Shown here piece after piece: positions 43,301-51,455 of a stretch of 63,995 nucleotides of DNA. The DNA is from Lachnospiraceae bacterium (GTDB lineage Bacteria > Bacillota > Clostridia > Lachnospirales > Lachnospiraceae), in contig JAFXQK010000007.1 of the NCBI GenBank assembly GCA_017527205.1, positions 1 through 63,995 of the forward strand. The letters are read 5' to 3'. The first letter of the stretch is position 1; each line of letters begins with the position of its first letter. The notes beneath the pieces are model-generated. The model searched no databases, was not told the origin of the DNA, and worked only from the letters and a program-made list of their open reading frames with translations. The position numbers were made by a program, and so were the translations under genes.

Positions 43301-43738
43301 CTTTCCAAACAGACCCGTTACCTCGTCATAATCTGCCCCGGAGGATTCATATTCGCGAGAAATCAGGAAACAATAGAATACGGGACCTTCCTCTGGATCC
43401 TGCACCAAGGCCCAGTGTTCCTCAGCAAGATAAATATTTCCCTTTTTCGTCATGATATGATAAAAAAGGCGCCCTGAAGCTTGCTGCTTCTCCTGAACCT
43501 GAAGCCGGACTTCCTTCCGTATGCCTCTTGCCTGAGAACTGCTCACCATTCCATAAAAGCTATGGCCAACATGCTCCAGAAACTCTTCCAGCGTATCACA
43601 CTCAAACAAGTGCACGAGGCTTTGATTGGCAAAAAGAAGTTCCAAATCCCCCTCTGCCTTACAAATAAAGGCAGCCGCAGGCATTCTCTCCATGAAGTCC
43701 GCACCGTTTAACTTTGCTTTCTTGCTTTCATCACCCAT
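40385..43738 (-). CDS. PAS-GGDEF-EAL protein, probable c-di-GMP phosphodiesterase/sensor
   Basis: A 1117-aa cytoplasmic signalling protein. Order: PAS-like (about 15-130), degenerate GGDEF (140-290; the signature is SDDHF at 214-218, so not a cyclase), EAL (about 300-550), a large sensory stretch with a second PAS-like domain near 860-950 (FLGASQAFLDFFGLSSLDEL), and a C-terminal remnant of another GGDEF (980-1117, with RAKESIFGVLM at the signature). The EAL is well kept: ESL (336-338), LEITES, DDFGSGYSS (457-465), KLDMNF and AEGVET (511-516), so c-di-GMP hydrolysis is likely. Start ATG 43738 with GGAGAG upstream. Likely co-transcribed with the GH43 gene 21 bp downstream. Confidence 0.88.
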   Translation of the reverse strand: MGDESKKAKLNGADFMERMPAAAFICKAEGDLELLFANQSLVHLFECDTLEEFLEHVGHSFYGMVSSSQARGIRKEVRLQVQEKQQASGRLFYHIMTKKGNIYLAEEHWALVQDPEEGPVFYCFLISREYESSGADYDEVTGLFGKTRFQTYVTDWNQELSGKTTEKYVVAYLNLVNFKLLNVNKGIDEGDACLRAIADSIGAAFEDAFLARLSDDHFVILDKYEGLEQRMEASKTFFHEKFGDRFGVIGKWGYYPFVPNESFDSQKAVSYAKLACDYIKYDSSEFIIEYSEQLEEKQNKAEHLVRSFEKALEKGWIKVYFQPVIRAITGELCGMESLVRWIDPTYGFIVPGEFISILEESRQIHLLDSFMVEQVCKIMRERLDQKLPIVPVSVNFSRLDFVMCDMLKIVENAIEKYDIPRDYLHLEITESMIASDEALMRGVIDGFRSAGYEIWMDDFGSGYSSLTVLKDYQFDMLKLDMNFLSNFTDKSRDIMRSAVIMAKDLGIKTLAEGVETQEHLDYLKAIGCEQIQGYYYGKPEPIENLFEHLREKNISIERRRWRHFYEMASFSVKATDMPLEVLEDDGKAFRTLFMNEPYKEQIGMQGCDLAEIDRRIYHTASPLLEQYRNFADQMKQSGKPETFYYTKGDTYLCLHGQVVAQKDGRSIVKASIYNMTTDQNVNQAEMIDSRLRTLNLLFKVILLADLKNQTLTPLLGTSSTMRTRQLSHDSLTANNMVFAENNIFPTERSRYRAFMNFSTAKERIEKSMFGYITDLFQIIQPDGNYRTAEISLMAIPGTDWQEFLYCVKPYYERRKPAEEDGDGMAPGKLSSEGLRGGENLFRLLWTNMLWNSSVKFFWKDRSRRFLGASQAFLDFFGLSSLDELVGKTDEEMQWHINDEPYREQEMAILRRGIRVIDEPGQCIARGVLHNTIINKMAIYQDGLIVGLMGYFLDADKSMASTHENFMKIRRDPVTKLLDAHSFADAMIDYALQYHEQQSDYAVIVIRNARAGRILETYGEETLNETLREIGKGITEVMGAGSVVMRAKESIFGVLMHLENEQELQEKVLQLQKRLNGITCVHGNSVTMRIHISYRIRSQEGMTDESIYDSALREVLDN

Positions 43739-43813
43739 GGCATGCTCTCCGCTTCGCATAAAATCCTAAAATAAGTCTATCATATAACCCCTGCTTTTGT
43801 CCATCTTTTCTGC

Positions 43814-43847
43814 AAAAACGCGCCCCCGTTATGGGGACGCGCCTTTT
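43814..43847 (-). terminator. Intrinsic terminator after aldo/keto reductase gene
   Basis: Right after the stop of the gene at 43850, the minus strand has a GC-rich stem (GGCGCGTCCCC with GGGGGCGCG, one bulge, loop ATAAC) followed by TTTTT. The plus strand is also T-rich after the stem. It ends the aldo/keto reductase transcript and isolates it from the GGDEF-EAL gene. Confidence 0.85.
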
Positions 43848-43849
43848 CA

Positions 43850-44989
43850 CTAATTCAAAACCATTTCCTTTTTGTCCAAATCTGCCTGAACCTTCTTCAA
43901 ATCCTCACGGATGGCAAGGTGCTGAGGACAAGCCTTCTCACACTTGCCACATTCCTTACAGTTCTTCGCCTGCTTGCCTTCACGGCCCATGTTCTCCCAC
44001 TGCCAGCCAACCACGCCGTAGTTCTGGTACATGTGATATCTGTTCCAAACGCTAAAGTTTCCGGGAATGTCCACGCCAAACGGACAAGGCATGCAATACC
44101 GCCAACCCGTGCAACCATTTTGGATGCGACTGTTCATGATCGCCTTTACCTTTTCAATGGCCTGATACTCCTTCTCTTCCATTGGTTCGAAGTTCGTAAA
44201 GGTCTTCAGGTTATCCTCCACCTGCTCCATGGTGGACATGCCGCTGAGCACCGTCAGGATGTTCGGCATCGTCGCAACATAACGAAGCGCAATGGATGCG
44301 GCAGATGCACCAGGCTTCACCGCATGAAAGACATCCATGATGTCATTTGAAAAATTTGCAAGGGACCCGCCCTTGATGGGCTCCATAATCGTCAGGGGAA
44401 TGCCTTTCTCTTCCGCAAGGCGATAGCCCTTCAGGCCAGCCTGTTCCTCCGTATCCATGTAATTGAGCTGAATCTGACAGAAATCCCAATCTCTGTAATT
44501 GATGATCTCTTCGAAGGTTTCATAGGCATCATGGAAGGAAAATCCAAGATACTTGATCTTTCCCTCTGCCTTCAGCTCCTCCAAGCGTTTCACAACGCCA
44601 AGCCCAACCATCTTGTCCCAGCTGCCCTTGTTCATCGCATGCATCAGATAAAAGTCCACGTAATCCACCTGCAGCTTCGAAAGCTGCTCGTTAAACAGTC
44701 TGTCCACGTCGGCAAGCTCATTCACGTGCCAACAGGGAAGCTTCGTTGCAAGATAGAAGGAGTTTCTCGGATACTTCTTCAAAACCTTTCCAACAAACAA
44801 CTCACTTTCGCCCCCGTGATAAGGATATGCCGTATCTATGTAATTGACGCCCGCAGCGATGGCCTTGTCCATCATCTGCTCTGCCAAAACCTGATCAATT
44901 TTGCCGTCGGGGCCCGTCGGAAATCTCATGCATCCAAATCCCAGTAGGGAAACGTCGATACCAAGCTTCTCAAATCGTCTCTTTTCCAT
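43850..44989 (-). CDS. Aldo/keto reductase with 4Fe-4S C-terminal domain
   Basis: A 379-aa fusion. The TIM-barrel AKR (1 to about 300) has YIDTAYPYHGGESE (catalytic Asp/Tyr), the LATKLPCWHVN strand (Lys) and DFYLMHAMNKG (His). The C-terminal 80 residues hold CTGWRYCMPCPFGVDIPGNF and CKECGKCEKACPQHL, giving two Cys clusters, one a 4Fe-4S ferredoxin motif, as in the COG1453 group of AKRs in Clostridia. Function is probably an NAD(P)H or ferredoxin-linked oxidoreductase; the substrate is unknown. The start has AAGGAG 6 nt upstream. The 39-bp repeats at 45010 lie in its upstream region. Confidence 0.92.
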   Translation of the reverse strand: MEKRRFEKLGIDVSLLGFGCMRFPTGPDGKIDQVLAEQMMDKAIAAGVNYIDTAYPYHGGESELFVGKVLKKYPRNSFYLATKLPCWHVNELADVDRLFNEQLSKLQVDYVDFYLMHAMNKGSWDKMVGLGVVKRLEELKAEGKIKYLGFSFHDAYETFEEIINYRDWDFCQIQLNYMDTEEQAGLKGYRLAEEKGIPLTIMEPIKGGSLANFSNDIMDVFHAVKPGASAASIALRYVATMPNILTVLSGMSTMEQVEDNLKTFTNFEPMEEKEYQAIEKVKAIMNSRIQNGCTGWRYCMPCPFGVDIPGNFSVWNRYHMYQNYGVVGWQWENMGREGKQAKNCKECGKCEKACPQHLAIREDLKKVQADLDKKEMVLN

Positions 44990-45009
44990 ATCGTTCTCCT
45001 TTTCTTAAT

Positions 45010-45120
45010 AAATCGCTTTGCGATGGATATGCTCTATTCTGCCTTATGAAATCGCTTTGCGATGGATATGCTCCATTCTGCCTTATGAAATCACTTTGCG
45101 ATGGATACGCTCCATTTCGC
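45010..45120. repeat. 39-bp tandem repeat, nearly three copies
   Basis: Units 45010-45048, 45049-45087 and 45088 to about 45120 repeat with a 39-bp period. The first two differ at a single position and the third has drifted further. Each contains ATCGC-TTT-GCGAT, a palindrome able to form a small stem. They lie in the gap between the AI-2E-type gene and the aldo/keto reductase, starting about 20 bp before the latter's start codon, so they fall in its leader or promoter region. Confidence 0.8.
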
Positions 45121-45208
45121 TTTGCAGAATCGCTTCACAATGAGTTACCGTATCAATGATAGTGTAACATAGTTCTAGATTTACGTCTCCCTTATTGATG
45201 AGTTTTTT

Positions 45209-46228
45209 TCAAATATTCTTCCTATTTTTTGTCATTTCCGTGTTTTTTACCAAATTCTGCCAAGTCACCCACATGATCATAAATCCCAGCGGTCCCTTGA
45301 TGATGCCAGTCACTCCAAACAGTTTGATCCCGACAAACAGACTGATCAAGACGAAAATGGGGCGCACGCCAATTCGTTTTCCAATCAGTCTCGGCTCCAA
45401 CAGTTCCCGCAGGAAGATGCAAGTGACATACAAAATCAGGCAGCCTGCTGCCACGCCAAGTTTCCCTTCCATGCCCTGTATCAAAGCCAGCGGAACCAAA
45501 ACTACGCCCGTTCCAATAAATGGCAGGGCATCCAAAACGCCTGCCAATACCCCCAAAAAGAGACCCTGAGAAATTCCTAAAATTGTGAGCACCAGCGCAC
45601 TTAGGCAGGCAATGATTGACATAATCATCCCCTGCGCCTTGACATACGTGGCGACGTAGCGAATGACGCCGCAAATCACGGAAAGCAGCAAGTGGCAGTC
45701 CTCCCGCTCCAGCAATCGGTTCATTAGCTCATCATAATCCTTAGCCAATAAAATCACGGTAATCAGAAAGGTGATGAGGTAGCCGCCCAGGGCCGCAAAC
45801 CTTCCCGCATATTTCACGGCGCCGCTGAGCACCTCCCGTTCAATCCCCAGCGCGTTCCTTTGTAGCTCCGCCAGACTACGATTCACCCATCCATAGGCCC
45901 AGCTTGGAAGCTTTTGTTTCCATCCCTCTGCCTGCGTCATCAGCTCCGGCAATCCCTTCCATGCCCATCTTGCCAAAAGCAGCAACGTTCCCAAAAGTAT
46001 GGAGATTGCCAAAATCAATAGCAGAACGGCTCCTACCTGTCTGTAAATTCCTCGCTTTTGAAGCTTTTGAAGCAAGGGGCCAAAAATCGTCAAAAAAAGC
46101 ATCGCAAGAATGACGGGAGAAAGAAGGGGTGCCAGGAATTTTAAGAACAAAAATACTGCTCCCGTCAATAGGAGCAGCATCACTGCACTGTTATGTCGTA
46201 ATTTCCCAAAAATCTCTTCCATGCCCAT
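45209..46228 (-). CDS. AI-2E family transporter
   Basis: A 339-aa membrane protein of the AI-2E exporter/permease family (members move autoinducer-2, polyamines or sodium-proton). About seven hydrophobic stretches are visible: two near the N-terminus (VMLLLLTGAVFLFLKFLAPLL and VLLLILAISILLG), then a soluble loop at 90-140, and a group after 140 including GILGIS-like and GVLDALPFIGTGVVLVPLAL, the family's characteristic core. It is longer than the short YhhT subset. It lies 43 bp downstream of the RluA gene, in one transcript with it and the GGDEF gene. Substrate unknown. Confidence 0.88.
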   Translation of the reverse strand: MGMEEIFGKLRHNSAVMLLLLTGAVFLFLKFLAPLLSPVILAMLFLTIFGPLLQKLQKRGIYRQVGAVLLLILAISILLGTLLLLARWAWKGLPELMTQAEGWKQKLPSWAYGWVNRSLAELQRNALGIEREVLSGAVKYAGRFAALGGYLITFLITVILLAKDYDELMNRLLEREDCHLLLSVICGVIRYVATYVKAQGMIMSIIACLSALVLTILGISQGLFLGVLAGVLDALPFIGTGVVLVPLALIQGMEGKLGVAAGCLILYVTCIFLRELLEPRLIGKRIGVRPIFVLISLFVGIKLFGVTGIIKGPLGFMIMWVTWQNLVKNTEMTKNRKNI

Positions 46229-46271
46229 CTCTCACCTCTTTGGCGCTCATTCCTTATGAGCCTTATCGGGA

Positions 46272-47027
46272 TTAGTTTGAGATATTTTGAAAGATTTTAT
46301 TCTCGGGGGAAACCCTCCAGGACATTTTCTTTTTGGTAATGGGATGCACAAGTTCCAGGCTTTCCGCACAAAGTGCGACATTTCGAACGCCCAGCGTTTC
46401 GCTCAGCTCCCTAGAGGCCTCGCTCCCATACTTCTGATCCCCCAAGATCGGAAGGCCTGCATAAGAAAGCTGCGCGCGAATCTGGTGAAACCGCCCCGTT
46501 TCCAGCCTGACCTCCAAAATCGAAATCTCCGCATCCGTTTTCCTGCTTTCCACCATCCCTGTCAGCTTCTCATCAAGTTCTCCCGGTCGAAAAGAACGAA
46601 GCAACCTGTAGCTAAGTCTTGCTTCCTTCGCATCCGGATGGTTCTTTTCCTGACCCGTGACCACTCTCACGGCATTTCCATCCTTTACAAGGCTGTCCGT
46701 CAGTTCCATTTGAGGCGCCTTGGGAATACCATAAACTGCAGCAACATAGGTCTTATTTAGGCTTCCTTTTTGGAGCTGTCTTGTCAATGCTGCGGCTGCC
46801 CGCTGCGTTTTTACAAATACCAAAAGCCCCTCCACCGGCTGATCTAAGCGGTGAACAACGCCAAGGTACGGCTCCTTGCGGGGCCCACCACCCGTTTTCC
46901 TTGCAAGATAGCCCTTCAGCTCGCTCACGACGTCGCTCTGCCCAACCTTTGCACTCTGCGTTGCAAGCCCCGCAGGCTTATGGATGACAAGAAGCTCCTC
47001 ATCTTCATAAATGATTTTACAGCGCAT
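46272..47027 (-). CDS. RluA family pseudouridine synthase
   Basis: A 251-aa RNA pseudouridine synthase. YLGVVHRLDQPVEGLLVF (54-71) is the active-site motif with catalytic Asp62 and the HRLD of the family. FHQIRAQLSYAGLPILGDQKYG is the second conserved block. There is no S4 domain, so this resembles the short RluA-like enzymes that act on rRNA or tRNA; which uridine is unknown. It is between the GGDEF gene (21 bp upstream) and the AI-2E gene. Confidence 0.92.
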   Translation of the reverse strand: MRCKIIYEDEELLVIHKPAGLATQSAKVGQSDVVSELKGYLARKTGGGPRKEPYLGVVHRLDQPVEGLLVFVKTQRAAAALTRQLQKGSLNKTYVAAVYGIPKAPQMELTDSLVKDGNAVRVVTGQEKNHPDAKEARLSYRLLRSFRPGELDEKLTGMVESRKTDAEISILEVRLETGRFHQIRAQLSYAGLPILGDQKYGSEASRELSETLGVRNVALCAESLELVHPITKKKMSWRVSPENKIFQNISN

Positions 47028-47048
47028 AGTCAGCCTCTTCTTTCTGGC

Positions 47049-48461
47049 TTAATTTCTCTTGCGTTCCGGATGCTCTTCATAGAAGCGCTTTTTATCCTCA
47101 TACATACGCTGATCCGCAATCTTTAGGGCCTTTCGGATGTCCTTGCCATCCTGCTCACAGCAAAACCCAACGGCAAAGGACACGTTGCGGTATGCTTCCG
47201 AGTGTTTTTTAATGCGTTCTACCTGATACTCGAGAACCTTCGGCGTGGCATCCTCGATCAGTATCATAAATTCATCACCGCCAGCGCGATAGACCTCGTT
47301 CCCGATAAAGATATTTTGTAACAGCAGCGCGGCATTTTTCAGGAGCAGATCCCCTGCCAGATGCCCCTCTGCATCGTTGACCACCTTTAATCCATTCAGG
47401 TCTGCAAAGACAACGCCGATGGGCTTGCCCGCCGTTCCTTCCTCGCTCAGATGATCCACGCGGTTATTCATCTCATTACGGTTATAGACGCCCGTGAGCA
47501 TGTCCATGGTGCTTAAGATCTTTAAGCGGTCAAACATCTGATAGCTGGCAATTTCCGAGGCCAGGAAAAAGGTCGTAAGCTCCAAGGTTTCCTTAATGCG
47601 AAGCGTGTCCTCCACGGCGAAATTCGATGCCCAGATATAGCCGATGAGTTCTCCTCTTGCCTTTAAGGGGAACAATACAAGACTTTTTACCTGCGCCTTC
47701 TGTAACGAATCATACCAAACGGTACTCTTATCCTTAACGATCTCCTCCATGTCCTTTTCATTTTTCAGAATCAGACAATTGCTTCCGCCGATCATGTCCG
47801 ACCAGGTTCTGACAATTTCAAAGTGTTCATCATCCGACCAATGATTCAGAGGTTTTCTCGTTCCTTCCCCGTCGAAGGAAAAGGCCAGCACGTCACATCT
47901 TCGATTGTTAAAGTTCACCTGAATCAAACAGCAGGTTCTTGCCTTACAAATCTGTCGTACGTCGGAAATGACTTCCTGTATCGTATTGCCAAAGTCGTTT
48001 GTTCCGCGAAGCTTAATGCAGGTGTTCAAGACGTCCGCTGCCGTCTCATAAGAGAGCTGCGTCATCTTTGAGACGTTTGCCTTATGAGAAATCTCCTGCG
48101 TATAAGTACAATAGCCAAGATTCGGATCCTCCGATTCCAGAGGCAGCATAAACAAATTAAACCAAAAATCAAAGCGATCTGGATGGACATAGGTATGGAG
48201 TGGTTGCTTCAGAATTGCCGCCCGATAACAAAAATCCTCAAAATTCAGATCCTTGGGCAAATACTTCGTATACTCAGAACCAGGCACAAAGGTATCCGTG
48301 GTCATCTCCGGAGAAAAAAAAGGATGCTCAATCGAGTCGATATATGACTTATTCCCCGTTACAATCCGTATTTTGCCATAGGAACCATTGGGCAGCTTTT
48401 CCACGGACAAAACACAGGTCATGGGTTCAATACAATCCACAAATTTCTGATAATCCATCAT
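47049..48461 (-). CDS. GAF-type sensor with GGDEF domain, diguanylate cyclase
   Basis: A 470-aa cytoplasmic protein. Residues about 1-130 form an N-terminal PAS-like sensor; 140-310 a GAF-like domain (RTCCLIQVNFNNRRCDVLAF and LVLFPLKARGELIGYIWASNF); 318-470 the GGDEF domain. It has MDMLTGVYNRNEMNN, VVFADLNGLKVVNDAEGH and the full signature AGGDEF (394-398 for GGDEF), so it should synthesise c-di-GMP. The I-site RxxD is not present at the usual place, so product inhibition is unlikely. It heads the RluA/AI-2E series and may counter the EAL protein at 40385. Confidence 0.9.
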   Translation of the reverse strand: MMDYQKFVDCIEPMTCVLSVEKLPNGSYGKIRIVTGNKSYIDSIEHPFFSPEMTTDTFVPGSEYTKYLPKDLNFEDFCYRAAILKQPLHTYVHPDRFDFWFNLFMLPLESEDPNLGYCTYTQEISHKANVSKMTQLSYETAADVLNTCIKLRGTNDFGNTIQEVISDVRQICKARTCCLIQVNFNNRRCDVLAFSFDGEGTRKPLNHWSDDEHFEIVRTWSDMIGGSNCLILKNEKDMEEIVKDKSTVWYDSLQKAQVKSLVLFPLKARGELIGYIWASNFAVEDTLRIKETLELTTFFLASEIASYQMFDRLKILSTMDMLTGVYNRNEMNNRVDHLSEEGTAGKPIGVVFADLNGLKVVNDAEGHLAGDLLLKNAALLLQNIFIGNEVYRAGGDEFMILIEDATPKVLEYQVERIKKHSEAYRNVSFAVGFCCEQDGKDIRKALKIADQRMYEDKKRFYEEHPERKRN

Positions 48462-48616
48462 GTGTCCATCTCTCCATTTTTCTCAAGGCTTTTCCAAATA
48501 CTTTTTCCTAAACTCATACGCTTCGCTGCTATGTTTCGCCAAGCGATCCCATATGTATATTTTAAAGGGGGGTGCCCAAAATGGCAAGAATTTTTTTCAC
48601 ACGCTCGCCCCTTTCG

Positions 48617-49474
48617 CTACCTGCCAAGTTCCCAAAATGCAAGGGCACTTGCCGCTGCCACGTTCAGGGAATCTACACCGTGCGCCATGGGTATTTTTAC
48701 ACGATAGGTACAAGATTGAATCACGTTCCTTGGAAGCCCGTCCCCTTCCGTTCCCAGTAGGACTGCCAGCCGCTCCTCCGACTTTAATCTCTCGTCCCTG
48801 ATGCCAACGGAATCGTCCGTCAACGCCATGGCAACCGTTGAAAATCCTAAGGCTGCCAGCCTGTTTGGAATCAAGGCATCTGCGTCAGCCTGCGTTTCCT
48901 CGGCATAGGTCCAGGGAATCTGAAAGACCGTTCCCATGCTGACCCGCGCCGAGCGCCTGGTCAAAGGATCTACGCTTCCCTTGGTCAAAACGACGCCGTC
49001 CATTCCCAGCGCTGCTGCCGAGCGAATGATGGCGCCAACGTTCGTTGGATTTACGACGTCCACCAAAACTGCCAGCCGCTTCTTCCCCTCGCAAAATGCT
49101 TCCAGCGATGGTAGCGTTCTTCGCCGAAGCACCGCCCAAAGTCCTCTGACCAGACTATATCCCGTCAGCTTCGTAACAATGTCATGCTCCGCCACGTAAA
49201 TCGGGAGACTTTCTGCCCTTTCCCGGCCCAAAAGCTCCTCGATCTTTTCAAGAACGGGCCGTCCTTCCTTCTCGATTCTTTGCTTTTCCAAAAGCAAGGC
49301 TACGGGCTCATACCCTGCCTCCAGGGCCCGTAAAATAACATTAGCGCTCTCCGCGATAAAAATGCCCGGCTTCGGTTCATAATAATGCATGAGCTGTACC
49401 TCGGAAAGTCTCGAAAACACGTCGAGTTCGGGAGCACTCACGTCCGTAATCTCGATCCAATGATACTCTAACAT
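48617..49474 (-). CDS. TrmH family RNA methyltransferase (SpoU)
   Basis: A 285-aa SPOUT 2'-O-methyltransferase. The N-terminal 100 residues (YHWIEITDVSAPELDVFSRL) form a substrate domain; then LVDVVNPTNVGAIIRSAAAL, TLPSLEAFCEGKKRLAVL (motif 1), LTKGSVDPLTRRSARVSMG (motif 2) and RVKIPMAHGVDSLNVAAAS (motif 3), which bind SAM. Start ATG 49474 overlaps the RsmF-like stop by 7 nt and has AAGGA upstream; the frame to 49579 belongs to the other gene. Target rRNA or tRNA unknown. Confidence 0.9.
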   Translation of the reverse strand: MLEYHWIEITDVSAPELDVFSRLSEVQLMHYYEPKPGIFIAESANVILRALEAGYEPVALLLEKQRIEKEGRPVLEKIEELLGRERAESLPIYVAEHDIVTKLTGYSLVRGLWAVLRRRTLPSLEAFCEGKKRLAVLVDVVNPTNVGAIIRSAAALGMDGVVLTKGSVDPLTRRSARVSMGTVFQIPWTYAEETQADADALIPNRLAALGFSTVAMALTDDSVGIRDERLKSEERLAVLLGTEGDGLPRNVIQSCTYRVKIPMAHGVDSLNVAAASALAFWELGR

Positions 49475-50868
49475 GTCACGCCATCCTTTCGAAGTCCCTT
49501 TGGATAATGATTTTTCATCACGCCGCCCGCAAGCTTTCCCCATCCAAGGGAAATGCCGTCCACGAGAATAAGATGCCACCCCTTTCCGCCCTCAGCAGGG
49601 AAGGTCTGCCCATTTAAATAGGCGGACGGCAGCCTGTCCGTTGCCGTCATTCGATAGACATGGCGCACGTCGCGTGCCCCCAATGTCAAGGCCAGCGCAT
49701 GTGACGGTTCAAACCGATTTTTTTTGATCTCTCCAAGATGCAGGCCGGGACGCAATACCTTGAGCCCCTTGAGGTTCGGAAACTCCTCCGGCGTGAGATA
49801 CCAATTGTCGCCAAACCGGTGAAACCAGCCCTTGCCGGCCCCGCCATAAATGCAGGCTGCAACGGGACGCCCAAGCGTCTCCCTGGCAAATTCCATCCAT
49901 TCCTTGCAATCCTCCTCCCGCAGGGGCTTAATGGTCCCGCGCAGGGGCTGCGCCCGATATCCCTCCGCCGTTTCGCCCGCCTTTTGCAGGACGGCCAAAA
50001 AATGCCCCTCACCGCGAATTTCATGGGGATAAATCTGTAGCATGCCATCAAAACGAATGCTCCTGCCTTCTCCCACGGAAAAGCTTAAATTCTGTACCAA
50101 AGAAAATTCCGGATGGCGCTCTAAAAATCTACGAATGGTTCCCTCATTTTCCCAATCGGCAAAGGTACAGGTGGAATACACAAGTCGCCCGCCCGGACGC
50201 AGCATTTTAGATGCCTCCTCAATGACACCGTCCTGCCTTTCACCACAAAGCCGAACGTTCTCCGGGCTCCATTCCGTCACTGCGACTTCATTTTTGCGAA
50301 ACATGCCCTCTCCAGAGCAGGGAGCATCCACCAACACCTTATCAAAGTACTCCGGGAAGGCCTCGGCCAGCCTCTCTGGTGTTTCATTCGTCACGCAGGC
50401 ATTCGCAAGCCCCATGCGCTCGACGTTTTCTGAGAGAATCCTTGCCCTGGTCGGGTGAATCTCGTTACAGAGAAGAAAGCCCTTCTGACGAAGCAATGCT
50501 CCGATCTGCGTACTTTTTCCCCCAGGCGCCGCACATAAATCCAACACGCGTTCTCCTGGTTGAACCTCCAAAAAGCCCACGGGTGCCATGGCGCTCGGCT
50601 CCTGAATGTAATAAAGTCCCGCCTCATGATAGGGATGACGCCCGGGAGCACACTGCGCACCATAATAGTATCCCTGCTCTGCCCAGGGAACCTTCTCCAA
50701 GTGAAAAAGAGCGGTCAGGGCTTTTTCCATGCTCTCTCCGCTCTCCGTCTTTTTTAATTGATTCAGGCGCAGCGCCTGATGCTTTGGCTGATCAAAGCTA
50801 GCCAAGAACCTCGGGTAATCCTCCCCGAGCTTTTCCTGCATGCGCAGTAAGAATTCCTCTGGCAGCAT
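49468..50868 (-). CDS. RsmF/RsmB (NOL1/NOP2/Sun) family rRNA cytosine-C5 methyltransferase
   Basis: A 466-aa RNA m5C methyltransferase. SAM loop LDLCAAPGGKST (109-120), VLVDAPCSGEGMFRKN with catalytic Cys184, and VYSTCTFADWENEGTIR with Cys234 are the hallmarks. The C-terminal 160 residues are an RsmF-type PUA-like extension (KGWFHRFGDNWYLTPEEFPN, LKVLRPGLHLGEIKKNRFEP). It belongs to the RsmF-like group rather than RsmB by length. Overlaps the start of the TrmH-like gene by 7 nt, so both are translated in sequence. Confidence 0.92.
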   Translation of the reverse strand: MLPEEFLLRMQEKLGEDYPRFLASFDQPKHQALRLNQLKKTESGESMEKALTALFHLEKVPWAEQGYYYGAQCAPGRHPYHEAGLYYIQEPSAMAPVGFLEVQPGERVLDLCAAPGGKSTQIGALLRQKGFLLCNEIHPTRARILSENVERMGLANACVTNETPERLAEAFPEYFDKVLVDAPCSGEGMFRKNEVAVTEWSPENVRLCGERQDGVIEEASKMLRPGGRLVYSTCTFADWENEGTIRRFLERHPEFSLVQNLSFSVGEGRSIRFDGMLQIYPHEIRGEGHFLAVLQKAGETAEGYRAQPLRGTIKPLREEDCKEWMEFARETLGRPVAACIYGGAGKGWFHRFGDNWYLTPEEFPNLKGLKVLRPGLHLGEIKKNRFEPSHALALTLGARDVRHVYRMTATDRLPSAYLNGQTFPAEGGKGWHLILVDGISLGWGKLAGGVMKNHYPKGLRKDGVTC

Positions 50869-50918
50869 ATGCTTCCCCCTTTGGCTTGCGGCCGGATCCC
50901 TCCTGCCGGCGTTCCGGA

Positions 50919-51323
50919 TTACATCACGGTGTATCCCTTAGCAGCAAGGCATGCCTTAACCTCGCCGGTATCCTCACAATGGAACACCATAATGGGTTTT
51001 CCAGACTCTCTGTTAAAGGAAAGATACAAATAATCCACGCTGATGTTGCTCTGCTCCAAGTCCTTTAATAAGTTGTTCAAATTTCCGACTTCATCAGCGA
51101 CCTCAACGCCAATCACGTCCGTCAGTCGGCAAAGGTATCCTGCTGCCGTCAGCGCATCAAAGGCCTTCTGCGCATCGGATACGACCATGCGGATGATGCC
51201 ATACTCCGCGCTGTCATTGGTAACGGAACCAAGAATGTTGATGTCATTTTCTAAAAGAATGCCCGTAATTTTCTGCATGGTTCCCTTTTTATTTTCCGCA
51301 TAAATTGATACTTGCTTTAACAT
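50919..51323 (-). CDS. ACT-domain protein
   Basis: A 134-aa protein of two ACT domains: 1 to about 70 (QVSIYAENKKGTMQKITGIL, MVVSDAQKAFDALTAAGY) and 70-134 (IGVEVADEVGNLNNLLKDL, ESGKPIMVFHCEDTGEV). ACT domains bind amino acids. Stand-alone pairs like this sense one, commonly beside aromatic or branched-chain amino acid genes, though none lies here. It starts ATG 51323. About 130 bp separate it from the response regulator. Confidence 0.88.
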   Translation of the reverse strand: MLKQVSIYAENKKGTMQKITGILLENDINILGSVTNDSAEYGIIRMVVSDAQKAFDALTAAGYLCRLTDVIGVEVADEVGNLNNLLKDLEQSNISVDYLYLSFNRESGKPIMVFHCEDTGEVKACLAAKGYTVM

Positions 51324-51455
51324 TTGTTTTATCCTTCCTGTTGCTATTCTTCCGTGACGCTATTATTCTATACGCATCCCTCCAAGAAGTCAATCCCCCT
51401 AAATGGTAAAGGTGACCTGGTAAAAGCTTTCTTTTCGGATGTCCTTTGGCACGGC

